64,000 nt of DNA. It comes from Heloderma charlesbogerti (taxonomy: Eukaryota > Chordata > Lepidosauria > Squamata > Helodermatidae). Positions 53,500 through 64,000 of this stretch are shown here, one piece after another. Every line of letters starts with the position of its first letter. Position 1 is the first letter of the stretch. The stretch is taken from assembly GCA_026122225.1 (NCBI GenBank), contig JANEZZ010000983.1, positions 620,001 to 684,000 on the forward strand, read 5' to 3'. The notes below the pieces were generated by a model. The model did no database searches, was not told the DNA's origin, and saw only the letters and a list, made by a program, of their open reading frames with translations. Position numbers and translations under genes: made by a program.

Positions 53500-53849
53500 C
53501 AGACAATCAGCAGGGGAAGCAATGCAGCATTGGTTGTTTCACCAGCTCCCACACATGCTGGTCACATGACTGGGATTACCCTAATTACCTGAGCCATGGG
53601 TTGCAGTGTCCTCCAAAACTGGTGTGCAGCATGGGTGTAGTGCATTTTCACCCACCCTACAACCCATTGCTTGCAGTATGGGTTGTAGGGTGGATGAAAA
53701 TGCACTACACCCATGCTGCATGCTGGGTTCGGATGACACAGCAACCCGTGATGAGACATGGGTAATTAGGTTAATCCCGGTTATGCAACTGCCATGTGCA
53801 GGGGCAGGGAAACAACTGATGCTGCATTGTTTCCCCTGCTCATTGTCTG
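53500..53849. mobile_element. Palindromic MITE, arms ~170 bp
   Basis: Left CAGACAATCAGCAGGGGAAG mirrored by the right GTTTCCCCTGCTCATTGTCTG. Inner arms GTGTAGTGCATTTTCACCCA and the complementary TGGATGAAAATGCACTACAC, centre near 53674 (CCATTGCTTGCAGTATGGG). The two inner arms are nearly identical, so overlapping frames on opposite strands look alike (MGCRV..NALHPCC). Class unknown. Confidence 0.8.
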
Positions 53850-54052
53850 GTGGCCTACTGAGGCAGGACACCTGAGCCTGACACCTGAGCGTCATTAAAG
53901 GGCAAAAGGTCGACCATTTCTAATATATTTATTTTTTTATCATAAGGCTGAAGTGTGGGTAATGGGAAGGTGGAACCTAGAAAAGGTTGGTTGCAAGAGT
54001 GGGGGATCCCTAATATGGTGTTTGTTGTGGCCAGTAAGTCTGTCTTCACTTA

Positions 54053-54181
54053 GAGCTCAGTCCTATGCATGTTTAGACAGAAAGAAGACCTACAATCCAC
54101 AGCATGCCCCAGCCAGCCATGCTGGGACATGCTAAGTTATGTAGAACTTTTTTCTGTCTAAACATGCATAGGATTGTGCCC
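54053..54181. mobile_element. Palindromic MITE family 'CATGTTTAGACAG', copy 4
   Basis: TCCTATGCATGTTTAGACAG at the left and TCTGTCTAAACATGCATAGG at the right are exact inverted copies. The centre (AGCATGCCCCAGCCAGCCAT) is partly mutated. TTA lies on both sides, in keeping with a TA duplication. Confidence 0.8.
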
Positions 54182-54230
54182 TTAGTGTTTTGAAAGAAGG
54201 CTATTTTCAACACCAACATTTAAACAAGAA

Positions 54231-54375
54231 TTACCCTACCAGCCTTTCCCAACCCAGTGGCCTCCACATATGATGGACTATAACTCCCACTGGCCCCAGA
54301 CACCATGTTGGCTGGGGATGATGGGAGTTGTAGTCCAACACTGGACTACAATGGAGGCCACCAGGTTGGGGGAGT
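54231..54375. mobile_element. Palindromic hAT-type MITE, complete
   Basis: Left CCAGCCTTTCCCAACCCAGT, GACTATAACTCCCACTGGCC; right GATGGGAGTTGTAGTCCAAC, GGAGGCCACCAGGTTGGGGG. A full fold-back of ~145 bp, the reference copy for fragments at 1388 and 11283. Confidence 0.72.
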
Positions 54376-54834
54376 CTACATTTGAGAGAGGGCTTCCCAT
54401 TTGTTCTCTCAAAAATTAGTTCTCAAAAGTTCATGACCAGTGGCTTACTAGAGCAAAATGTAGAAGTTCTAGGACTCAGTTTTGGGGAAGGCTTGGTTTT
54501 CAATGTAAATTGTTGTGTTCCTCAAGAGAGGTGCCAGAGTTTCTATCCCATTCTGTTTATGGTACCCACTGAAGCAGAAGAGGTCTTCTCCTAGATCTTT
54601 TCCTCCACCAGTCAAGCTTGAATTTGTAAGGCCTGGTCTTGCCATGGTTTTCATGAAGCAGTATTTCCTCTTTCTTAATATGGAAGCAAACATCTACCAT
54701 TGGAGCTGGTGACCTACTTCTATTTTATTTGGCAGTCATATTAATTTCTGATCTTTGAAGGCAGTATGTAGGCTTCTCTTATCATGACCAATGTTATTAT
54801 CAGGGAAGTGTAAGCAACCTCCAAATGCATAGCA

Positions 54835-55030
54835 CATGGTCCATGGCTCAGTGGTTCACCACATGCTTTGTATGCAGAAAGTCCTGGGTTCAATCCCCTG
54901 CATCTCCAGGTAAGGCAAGGAAGGAATCCTGCCTGAAACCCTGGAGAGTGGCTGCTAGTCAGTGTTGAGAATAATGGTCTGGATGGACCAGGAATCTGAC
55001 TCAGTATAAGGCAGCTTTCTGTGTTCTTAT
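54835..55030 (+). mobile_element. tRNA-derived SINE
   Basis: Plus-strand copy: box A region TGGCTCAGTGGTTCACCACA, box B CTGGGTTCAATCCCC (54888-54902), body GGCAAGGAAGGAATCCTGCC, tail GACTCAGTATAAGGCAGCTT followed by TCTGTGTTCTTAT. Most complete of the three copies. Confidence 0.85.
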
Positions 55031-57127
55031 TGCTATAAAAATGAGAGCACTTTGGTGCACATGCTTGCTTCTGCTGTTCTGCAGTGGCAATGCGGAAAGG
55101 AAGGGAGATTGGCCTGATCTTTTCCTAGTAATAGGAAAAGAGACAGATGAATTTGAGGGAGCTGCTGCTGGTCATGAGGTGAAAAGTTTCAGCCCATTTA
55201 GATCTGGTCATGGCAAGGCTCATAGGGCACAGAGAAGATATCAGTGGTCCTTAGTTGTGATCTGTTGCTGTAAGAGGGGACTTGCTATTTTGTGGCTTTC
55301 TATGCAGGTTGGTTCAAGTCTCTCAGGTCCCATTTTTGAACCCCAAACGCCATCTTGGAGGGCATCAACATTGAGCAATTGGCCTCTAAATGGAAGGACT
55401 ATGAATCCTCCTTCACAGTTGGCCTTAACTACTCAGAATGGTTCCGTACTCTGAGCATGTTCCTTGCCTGGAGGAAACCATCAAAGGCCCCTCAACTCAT
55501 GAAGCAGAATGAGTAGGTACCTCCCTACCTAAGCACGACTGCCTATGCTTTAAGAGCCAAACTGCTCTGGGAGCTTTTTCACATGAAGCTGTTAATCTGC
55601 TATATCTACTTTTGGTTTCATCGCAGAATTGAGATCTGATTGCAACATGAAGAGCATTCCCTTTCCTGCTTTTCTGTTACATAACCTCTAGGTGGCACTG
55701 TGGTATAGCAGAATAGTGCAAATACATGTGGAAAAAGTGGTTTCTTTTGCTTTTACAATTAAACACCACATTTTCCCTGCTCTAAAAAGAACTTGCTGAA
55801 AGTGCTCTTTAGACACACTAGTGAAACTGGAGGATCACAGCACCATGTAAAGAAGTAGGGAGTGAGTAGGGAATGATGAGCACACGATAAATTCCTTGTG
55901 TAAAACAGCCCACAGACACTGTACTGAAATTAATGGGCAGAATAATGAACAGATATAAATGAGGCCTGCTGTTTTAAATAACTGCATCAAGGCTGCATTG
56001 TGCAAAACTGTCTTTAATTTGTGCCTTAGCTCCTGTAAAATTTGAGCTCCTTTCTGTACCCCAAGGGATGAGCACTCTGCTGCTCACTTGGGTCAGGATA
56101 CCCTCTGTTGTCAGATACAGATGCTAGCCTGATCAGGAACCCAAATCAGTGCATGGCTCTCTGCTACATTTCCCTGGAATCTGAAATGCCCTAGATTCCC
56201 TTTTCTATTCACATGGGGTGATCTGTGAATAGATGCAGTGGCTGGGTCTTAAGGGCTACCCATAGCAGAGAGTAACTGGTTTATAAGCATTCCTTCACCA
56301 GAGCCTAACCCACGTGCCCAAGCCCTGGAGTTCCCATCTTTCTTAACTATATTAGACACTGCCCTTCTGGCTAGGGTACGTCCTTCCTTGCCATTGACCT
56401 CTTATCAGAACTTGAGCCCATGTAGGTCTTCAGCAAAATTTTAGAAGCCAACCAAAAGTTCTGCAGAAATAGTTTAAGTGTTGTTAGCCTTTAAATGAAC
56501 CAAAAAAGAATGCATTTCTGCTATAATTACACGTTAAGGACTAATGACTCACTTCCTCACAGAAAAGGCCCACAAATATTACAGTATTCATCCTACCCAA
56601 TGTGCTTCCACTTCACATAGAGGCTAAAAAATGCCCTCTTTCTGGCTCATAGAAATGATTTTGAATAAACAAGGAAGAGAATTGTTCTGTCAGAAAGTAC
56701 TGCTGTGTGTGTGTGAGAGAGAGCGCTTCCAGATGGATGGTGTTCTTAAGAACGTCAGTACAGTCGAGTAACAGATTTGTGGGCAGCTGCTGCTGAATTA
56801 TTATTTGATTGTCCCTAAAACTACTAGGTGCTATATAAAAATTAAGAATTAGTCAAGCCCCAGAGGGCAAGATCTGGCCCCTAGGCCTGAGGTTCCCTAC
56901 CCCTTGGGGTGGGGTTGTGGGGAGATCTCTCTTTGGTTGTTCCAAGCTTTGTAACTGTCCCATGCTTCTACCTGCTCCAAAGCTCAATGTGACCAAGAGA
57001 ACCAACCCCCCATTCTCCCACGCAGAGGCTTATGCTGCTTCCATCTGTTCCAGAAAGCCCCAGCTTGATTTCACCTATTTCCTCCCTCCCTCAAGTGTTC
57101 TGTCATATATAGAGAATATGAGGAAGG
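55031..57127. other. No gene seen
   Basis: Contains a short TG/AG alternation at 56706-56723 and one 137-codon frame (55041-55454) with no family resemblance. Nothing else recognised. Confidence 0.4.
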
Positions 57128-59974
57128 ATTAAGTAGAACAATATTGTTTAGGAACCTGGAATGTAAGATCAATGAATCAAGGTAAGCTGGAGGTGGTCAA
57201 ACATGAGATGGCAAGATTGAGCATCAACATCTTGGGAATCAGCGAACTAAAATGGACAAGCATGGGCGAACTTAATTCAGGTGACCATCATATCTACTAC
57301 TGTGGGCAAGAATCCCTTAGAAGAAATGGAGTAGCACTCATAGTCAACAAAAGGGTGGGAAAAGCAGTACTGGGGTACAATCTCAAAAACAATAGAATGA
57401 TCTCAGTATGAATCCAAGGCAAACCATTCAACATCGCAGTAATTCAAGTCTATGCCCCAACCACTGAGGCCGAAGAAGCTGAGATTGATCGGTTCTATGA
57501 AGACCTACAACACCTTCTAGAACTAACACCAAAAAAAGATGTCTTTTTCATCATAGGGGATTGGAATGCTAAAGTAGGAAGTCAAGAAATCACCGGGATA
57601 ACAGGCAAGCATGGCCTTGGTGTACAAAATGAAGCAGGACAAAGGCTAATAGAGTTTTGCCAAGAGAACGTGCTGATCATAGCAAACACTCTTTTCCAAC
57701 AGCACAAGAGGCGACTCTACACATGGACATCACCAGACGGTCAATATCGAAATCAGATAGATTATGTCCTTTGCAGCCAAAGATGGAGAAGCTCTATACA
57801 GTCAGTAAAAACAAGACCTGGAGCTGACTGTGGCTCAGATCATGAGCTGCTTCTTGCAAAATTTTGGCTTAAATTGAAGAACGTAGGGAAAACCACTAAA
57901 CCATACAGGTATGACCTAAATCATATCCCTTCTGAATATACAGTGGAGGTGAGGAATAGATTTAAGGGATTAGACCTGATAAACAGAGTGCCTGAGGAAC
58001 TATGGACGGAGGTCCATAACATTGTTCAGGAGGCAGCAACTCAATCCATCCCAAAGAAAAAGAAATGCAAGAAAGCCAAGTGGCTGTCTGATGAGGCTTT
58101 ACAAGTAGCTCACGAAAGAAGGGAAGCGAAAAGCAAGGGAGAAAGGGGAAGATATATGCAACTGAATGCAGAGTTCCAGGAATAGCAAGGAGAGACAAGA
58201 AGGCCTTCTTAAATGAACAATGCAAAGAAATGGAGGAAAACAACAGAATGGGAAAGACTAGAGACCTTTTCAAGAAAATCGGAGATCTCAAGGGAACATT
58301 TTGTGCAAAGATGGGCATGATAAAGGACAAAGAAGGCAGAGACCTAACAGAAGCAGATGAGATTAAGAAGAGGTGGAAAGAATATACAGAAGAACTATAC
58401 AGGAAAGATCTTAATGTCCCTGATAGCCATGATAGTGTGCTCACTGAACTTGAGCCAGACATCCTGGAGAGTGAAGTCAAGTGGGCCTTAGGAAGCATTA
58501 GTAACAACAAAGCTAGCGGAGATGACAGTATTCCAGCTGAGCTATTTAAAATCCTGAAAGTTGATGCTGTGAAAGTGCTGCACTCAATATGCCAACCAAT
58601 TTGGAACACTCAACAGTGGCCACAAGACCGGAAAAGGTCAGTTTACATTCCAATTCCAAAGAAGGGCAATGCCAAAGAGTGTTCAAACTACCGTACAATT
58701 GCGCTGATTTCACATGGCAGCAAGGTTATGCTCAAAATCCTACAAGCTAGGCTTCAGCAGTATGTGAACCGAGAACTACTGGAAGTACAAGCTGGGTTTC
58801 GAAGAGGCAGAGGAACTAGAGATCAAATTGCCAACATTCGCTGGATCATGGAGAAAGCAAGAGAATTCCAGAGAAGCATCTATTTCTGCTTCATTGACTA
58901 CGCTACAGCCTTTGATTGTGTGGATCACAACAAACTGTGGCAAATTCTTAAAGAGATGGGAGTACCAGGCCATCTTACCTGTCTCCTGAGAAACTTGTAC
59001 GAGGGTCAAGAAGCAACAGTAAGAACTGGAATGGAACGACCAATTGGTTCAAAATTGGGAAAGGCGTACGACAAGGCTGTATATTGTTGCCCTGCTTATT
59101 TAACTTATATGCAGAGTACATCATGAGAAATGCTGGGCTGGATGAATCACAGGTCGGAATTAAGATTGCTGGGAGAATTATCAACAACCTCAGATACGCA
59201 GATGATACCACCCTAATGGCAGAAAGCGAAGAGGATCTAAAGAGCCTCTTGTTGAGGATGAAAGTGGAGAGTGCAAAAGCTGGTTTGAAACTCAACATTA
59301 AAAAAACTAAAATCATGGCATCTGGCCCCATCACCTCCTGGCATATAGAAGGGGAAGAAATGGAAGCAGTGACAGATTTTATTTTCTTGGGCTCCAAGAT
59401 CACTGCAGACGGTGACTGTAGCCATGAAATTAAAAGACGCTTGCTCCTTGGGAGGAAAGCTGTGACAAACCTAGACAGCATAGTAAGAAGCAGAGACATC
59501 ACCTTGCTGACAAAGGTCCGTCTAATCAAAGCTATAGTTTTCCCTCTAGTAATGTATGGCTGTGAGAGCTGGACTATAAGGAAGGCTGAGCGCCGAAGAA
59601 TTGATGCTTTCGAACTGTGGTGCTGGAGAAGACTCTGACGAGTCCCCTGAACTGCAAGGAGGTCAAATCAGTCAATCCTAAAGGAAATCAACCCTGAGTG
59701 CTCATTGGAAGGACAGATCCTGAAGCTGAAGCTCAAATATTTTGGCCACCTAATGCGAAGAGAAAACTCCCTGGAAAAGACCCTGATGCTGGGAAAGATG
59801 GAAGGCAAAAGGAGAAGGGGACTCCAGAGGATGAGAGGGCTAGATAGCATCACTGATGCAATGAATATGAACTTGACCACACTCCGGGAGAGAGCAGAGG
59901 ACAGGAAGGCCTGGCATGCTATGGTCCATGGGATCACGAAGAGTCGGACACAATGACTGAACAACAACAACAGA
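57128..59974 (+). mobile_element. Bov-B (RTE) LINE, near full length
   Basis: About 2.85 kb covering nearly all of ORF2 plus the 3' end ACTGAACAACAACAACAG. Bov-B copies itself by target-primed reverse transcription and also mobilises Sauria-type SINEs. The 5' end is placed by where homology starts (just before TTTAGGAACCTGGAATGTAA, 57148-57167) and may extend a little further. No target duplication was found. Full-length elements are about 3.2 kb, so only the 5' untranslated part and a few codons seem missing. Confidence 0.93.
57154..59954 (+). pseudogene. Bov-B ORF2 (endonuclease-reverse transcriptase), four disabling changes
   Basis: Endonuclease from TWNVRSMNQGKLE (57160) through GDWNAKVGSQE (57559) to the catalytic SDHELLLAKF (57835). 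RT core from IPIPKKGNAKECSNYRTIAL (58650), FIDYATAFDCVDH (first Asp, about 58890), to LRYADDTTLM with YADD at 59195-59206. C-terminal block YGCESWTIRKAERRRIDAFE and a conserved end KSRTQ. Breaks: TGA at 57409-57411 and TGA at 59636-59638, both where CGA is expected (CpG decay); a 1-base loss near 58176 (CAGGAATAG); and a second frameshift near 59030 (GGAATGGAACG). The long open stretches between breaks suggest moderate age. Confidence 0.93.
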
Positions 59975-60739
59975 TAGTGGCTGGCTACTGAGCTAAGCCA
60001 GAAATTTGTGGATACTTAGGGCATGGGTGTATAAGAATTTTCTTTAAGTGGTGAGCATATAAGAAGAACCTTGCTGGATCAAAGCAAAGGTCCATCTGGT
60101 CCAAGATTCTGTACCTAAGAGTGACCAGCCAGATGGCTTTTGGAAACGGATAATGCATGGCAGGGTCTCTCTTATCTTCAGTATCTGGTAATTAGAAGTA
60201 CATGGCCTCTGAATATGGAGATTTCCCTGGATGTAACTATTAGCTATGAGAGTTATGAGAGCAGTCCTAATTGGGGATGGGGCGAGGGAGCTCGCCACCA
60301 TATGCCAGCCAGATTGGGAAGTAGGTAGAGGGGAAGCTTTACCAGTGGATCTGTGTAAACTGGAATCCCTCCTCCATTGAAATCAATGGAGCGGCGGGGC
60401 GGGGGGGGGGCAATTAGCTACACCAGTCCCAGGACAGCATAGCTGAGGGACCCAGAGGGATTTGGATCCAGCAGATCTAAAGCAACCTCCAACCCAGCCC
60501 CAGAATGCCCTGCCTTGGGGCGAGCGGTAGATTTACACCAGGGATGCAGGGTGTCCTCCCAAGGGTGCCCTGAACCTGTGCTGCCACTGAATTCTCCCCT
60601 CTGGAGAAAGCTTTCCATGCCCTCCCCCAAAGATCTTTATTGATATTGCTTTCCACCCACTGCTGCTAGCAGCAAGGAAAGAGCTATCAGTATCAGGATC
60701 ACTGGTGTGCGCGCGTGCATGCATATGTACATATATGAC
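59975..60739. other. No gene seen; one old repeat piece
   Basis: 60059-60140 (AAGAAGAACCTTGCTGGATC, GGTCCATCTGGTCCAAGATT) is a diverged 3' piece of a CR1-type or related repeat, cf. 9670. G-run at 60398-60410. Confidence 0.45.
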
Positions 60740-61385
60740 CATACCTGGACAGGTATAACCTGGCTTCAGTAGTCTATGCTCTGGTAACTTCCAGGTTAGA
60801 TTACGACAATGCGCTCTGTGTGGAGGCTGCCCTTGAAAACAGTTCAGAAGCTGCAGCTTGTGCAAAATGGGGGGACCAGAAAGTCTGTCTGAGCATATAA
60901 CACCAATTCTGTTCTGCTTGCACTGACTATCTGAATGTTTCCAAGCCCAGTTCAAGGTGCTGGCTTTGACACCAGATGGAGCACCTCTCCTGGTATGAAT
61001 CTACCCATACACCATGATCAACATCTGAGGCCCTACTCTGAGTGCCTCCTCTGAGGGAGGCTTGGAGGATGGCAACAAAGGTGGTGGCCCCACAATTCTT
61101 GGTGGTGCCCCCCCAGTGCTCTCCCCGCTGACGTCTGCCTGGCACCAACATTGTCATCTTTTTGGCACAAAGTTTCCTCTACTCCCAGGCATTTCATGGC
61201 GTATGATGGGGCTTTTAATATCAGCTGCTTTACCATGTGTTTGTGTTTTATTGTTAGTTGCTTCTAGCTGTTTTAAATTGTTTTAAATTTTGTATGTTAA
61301 AGATTTTATGTTGTGTTTTGACTTTTAATTTTTATAAACTACCCATAGAGCTTTGGCTATTGGGTGGTATATAAATGAAAGAAGT
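60740..61385 (+). mobile_element. L2 LINE 3' end with tail
   Basis: RT-end reading at the left (GGTTAGATTACGACAATGCG = LDYDNA, then GAGGCTGCCCTTGAAAACAG), TTTCCAAGCCCAGTTCAAGG, TGCCTCCTCTGAGGGAGGCT. Tail: ACTTTTAATTTTTATAAACT, ACCCATAGAGCTTTGGCTAT, TGGGTGGTATATAAATGAAA. One L2 from RT end to tail without interruption, the best landmark for the fragmented copies. Confidence 0.82.
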
Positions 61386-64000
61386 GAAATGAAATGTGAG
61401 CGTATGTGCACGCTGACCCCCAAGCTAGTATCACATGTGGCCCTTGGGAACAGAAAGGTTGTGCACCTCTGATTTACACCATGGAGCTTTCTGTAGGTGT
61501 AACAGGGGCCTTCGGCAAGGAAATGCTGGTGGATATTCCCTCTGTTGGTGGATAGGCAGCCCCACTGCATCCTAACCCTCTCACAAAACTGTCCAAGGGG
61601 AGTTAGGATTGCTCTGTGTCTTCACTGAATTGGTCAAATTCTTTTTGTTAAGCCCCCAAGCTAGAGGTCATCAGCAGTCAATTTTGCCTTCTGTTGAAGA
61701 TGTAATTCCTTTGGTTTGTCCTTCATCTACTGACAATCAATTTTATTGAATGGCCCTGAGTTTGGGTATTATGAATGTAAGAAAAGTTTCCCTCCCTTTG
61801 TCTTCTGCACCAACCTCATAACGTTATAAACCTCTATGCTGTTCTACTCTGTCATTTTTGTTTTACTAGTTTTAAAAATAAAAATGTTGACTGTTTAAAA
61901 AAGCATCATGAAGTATTGTAACTTTTAAACAATGTTAGATAAGGTATATGAATGACGCATTGGCCAGTTCTTCATCAGCTTAGCTTCAGCTCAACAGTTT
62001 TAGGCAATGACTTTGCACCAGATGACTTGCTTGTGTTTATGCTTGGAGAGGCCTGCAGTTACAAGTGGTCAGCAGAAGAATCTATGCTGTGCTGCTTGGG
62101 TTGCTGGTGATGTTTGCAGGAATAGGGGGTAAGCGGCCCTCCTTTCCTGGCTCAATAAATGACACCATAATAATGCAGTCAGAAAGGCTAAATTGCCACC
62201 GACACATGACATTCTTGACTTCATGGAATATGTGACAATATTGGATGAGTCAGATGTCAGTTTTGATGGGTGCCAAACCTAACAGAGATGGAAGGCTTAC
62301 ATCCCACTTCCCCAGGACTGTGGCCCCAAACTAAATTGGGCTCCCTGCAACTGCTTTTAAAAAGTACCATGGAGGGAGGTTCACATGACCCCTCCCAACA
62401 CCTGTGGCAGAAATTCTTCTGTGCTGCCTACAAGCTGGGACACTGTGGGACATGGCTCTCCATGTTTATTGATCCAGCCACATAGACCTCCTTCATGCAA
62501 GGAGGCACCTGGCCCAATCAGCCCACCCACCTGAAGACTGAGCTACAAGCTTCATTAAATAAAACATTCTGTATTTCTTTTAGTAATATAGGTCCGCAGC
62601 TGAGGGATACTGCTATGATTTCTGTCTGGGGTTCTCAAATAACTTTGTGACATGTTTTCCTTCAATGCCCTCATGAATTGCACTTCATCACATCCTGCAG
62701 GGAACACACTACTCACTCACTCACTCACTCACTCACCCATCCATCCAGAATCACTCAAGCCTCCTTCCCCAAACTTCCATCAAATGACCCACTTAAAAAA
62801 TCCTGGTTTACACTATTGGAGCACATTTGTATTGACCTTGAGCTTTGCTTGAGGACTTCACCTTTAGCCAAGGTAGTACAATGCAGTGTTGGCATAAGCT
62901 GGCAATTATGTTAAGTGGTTTGCACTTAGTGTGAGCAGGTATGCTCTTTCCATTTCTGTTCAAGATGTGCAGGGATGGAAAGAAAGGTTTCCAATGGAGT
63001 GGAAAGGACACTTTGGCCGCTATTTATGAACCACTGAAGACGACTTATGTTCACTGAGTTCTATGAGATTGATCGGGCTTAAGCAGAAGAAAGCTTTAGT
63101 GGGTCATGAGTTGTGCTGAATGCTAAAAGCAGGATGGCAGGGTGAGAAATTAAAACAGCAACCACAAAAGAACAAGGAGTGTATGGGATGAAAATGACAA
63201 ATGGATCCTCTTTGGAAAATAGAACATTGAGACATGGGCAATAAAAACCCCATGAACCACCAAGTAGGACAAAATGCCACTAGGCCTGGAGGGTAGGTGA
63301 GTGGGCAGGAATGAGGACAACATGAGGCTTGTGAGGAATACAAAACTGGAGGCAAGAGGTATTTTTGTTCAGACTGAAAGGCAGTATGATAAAGCCCATG
63401 ATGTATTCAGTGGACTTGAGAAAGTCACACTGTTTAACTTATATGACAGGAATGTTGTGAAGATAAAATTAGATAAGGGTCAATAAGTTAACCAGCCTGA
63501 GCCCTTTGGATAGAGAGGGAAAGGAATCCTCAATAAATAAAAGACCTGAAAGCCAATTCTTTCATCACACTCTACTGTAAAACTCTGGAGTACATGGGTG
63601 GGGAACATTTTTAGCCTAAGGCCTGCATTCCCTTGTGGCTAACCTTCTGGAAACTGCATGCCAGCAGTGGGTAGGTCCAAAGGAAAATGTGGGCAGGGCT
63701 ATCCCTCATCCGCATTGACACGTGCACATTCTCACAAATAACAAACACATGCTCTCTCTCACACAAACACACATGCATGCCTGCACCACTCCACCTCAGC
63801 ACAGCAATGAGGCATGGAAAAAGCCTCCTATTGGAGGGGGGATTTACATGCGGGCTACAACTAGAAAGGGAAGGGTTAAATCTCACCTCCCAAGCTGTGA
63901 CCCCCCCCCAATCACCACCCCATAGCCTTTAAAAAGGCTTAACTGCTGTGTAGGTGGGGTGTGTGTGCGAGGAGGGAAGGCTGTTAGCCAGCTAGGGAGC
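61386..64000. other. No gene seen; microsatellite and MITE fragment
   Basis: A (CTCA)n run at 62711-62736. About 63590-63690 (GTGGGGAACATTTTTAGCCT, GGCCTGCATTCCC) resembles hAT-type MITE ends. CA/CT-rich stretch at 63721-63800. Otherwise unassigned. Confidence 0.4.

Noticed and set aside
55041..55454. 137-codon plus-strand frame beginning with a hydrophobic stretch that could pass as a signal peptide
   Set aside because: It starts right at the end of a SINE tail, has no recognisable domain, and its composition is no better than neighbouring chance frames.

Overview
This window is vertebrate nuclear DNA, almost certainly from a squamate reptile (lizard or snake). The case rests on the repeats. 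There is a complete tRNA-headed SINE with a Bov-B-type tail (Sauria SINE), three Bov-B/RTE insertions including a nearly full-length one, many L2-type LINE pieces with the hairpin 3' tail usual in squamates, a truncated L1, CORE/MIR-like SINEs, and many DNA-transposon families (hAT, Tc1/mariner, PIF/Harbinger-like). No intact host protein-coding gene is visible. The only strong host-gene signal is a CpG island with a probable first exon (about 44.48-45.10 kb, + strand) ending in a good splice donor. If that is right, the last 19 kb is a first intron.

Layout. 0-0.85 kb: a Tc1-like transposon interrupted by a hAT-type MITE. 0.85-12 kb: mostly unassigned sequence with scattered MITEs, an 822-bp Harbinger-like element and a 750-bp non-autonomous hAT. 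12.1-14.8 kb: an L2 LINE broken by a CORE-SINE and by a second L2 in the opposite direction. 16.0-23.1 kb: a Sauria SINE with its target duplication, then a 6.6-kb hAT transposon (16500-23107, 8-bp target duplication CTGCTTAA) that split a 5S-rRNA-derived SINE. The hAT carries a decayed transposase on the minus strand, a minisatellite, an internal tandem duplication and a nested Bov-B. 23.8-24.8 kb: a 5'-truncated L1 with a 14-bp duplication. 27.7-34 kb: several MITEs and a ~1.7-kb inverted-repeat element. 35.5-36.4 kb: a 914-bp hAT-like element whose core is a ~505-bp palindrome made of nine smaller palindromes. 38.6-40.7 kb: L2 split by a hAT, itself split by a MITE of the 35.5-kb family. 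44.5-45.1 kb: CpG island. 49.7-50.6 kb: second Harbinger-like copy. 53-55 kb: palindromic MITEs and a tRNA-SINE. 57.1-60.0 kb: Bov-B LINE with endonuclease, reverse transcriptase and 3' end, broken by two CGA-to-TGA stops and two frameshifts. 60.7-61.4 kb: L2.

The most notable observation is a small hAT-like MITE family with three copies here (1-301, 35466-36379, 39509-39965). All carry TAGGGATG-type ends and two recurring internal palindromes (a TACGTA-containing one and a GCAAATGG one). The middle copy has grown into a large nested palindrome. Several insertions form a readable relative chronology because they interrupt each other at sites with recognisable target duplications. All family names come from reading sequence and recalled family hallmarks; no database search was possible.
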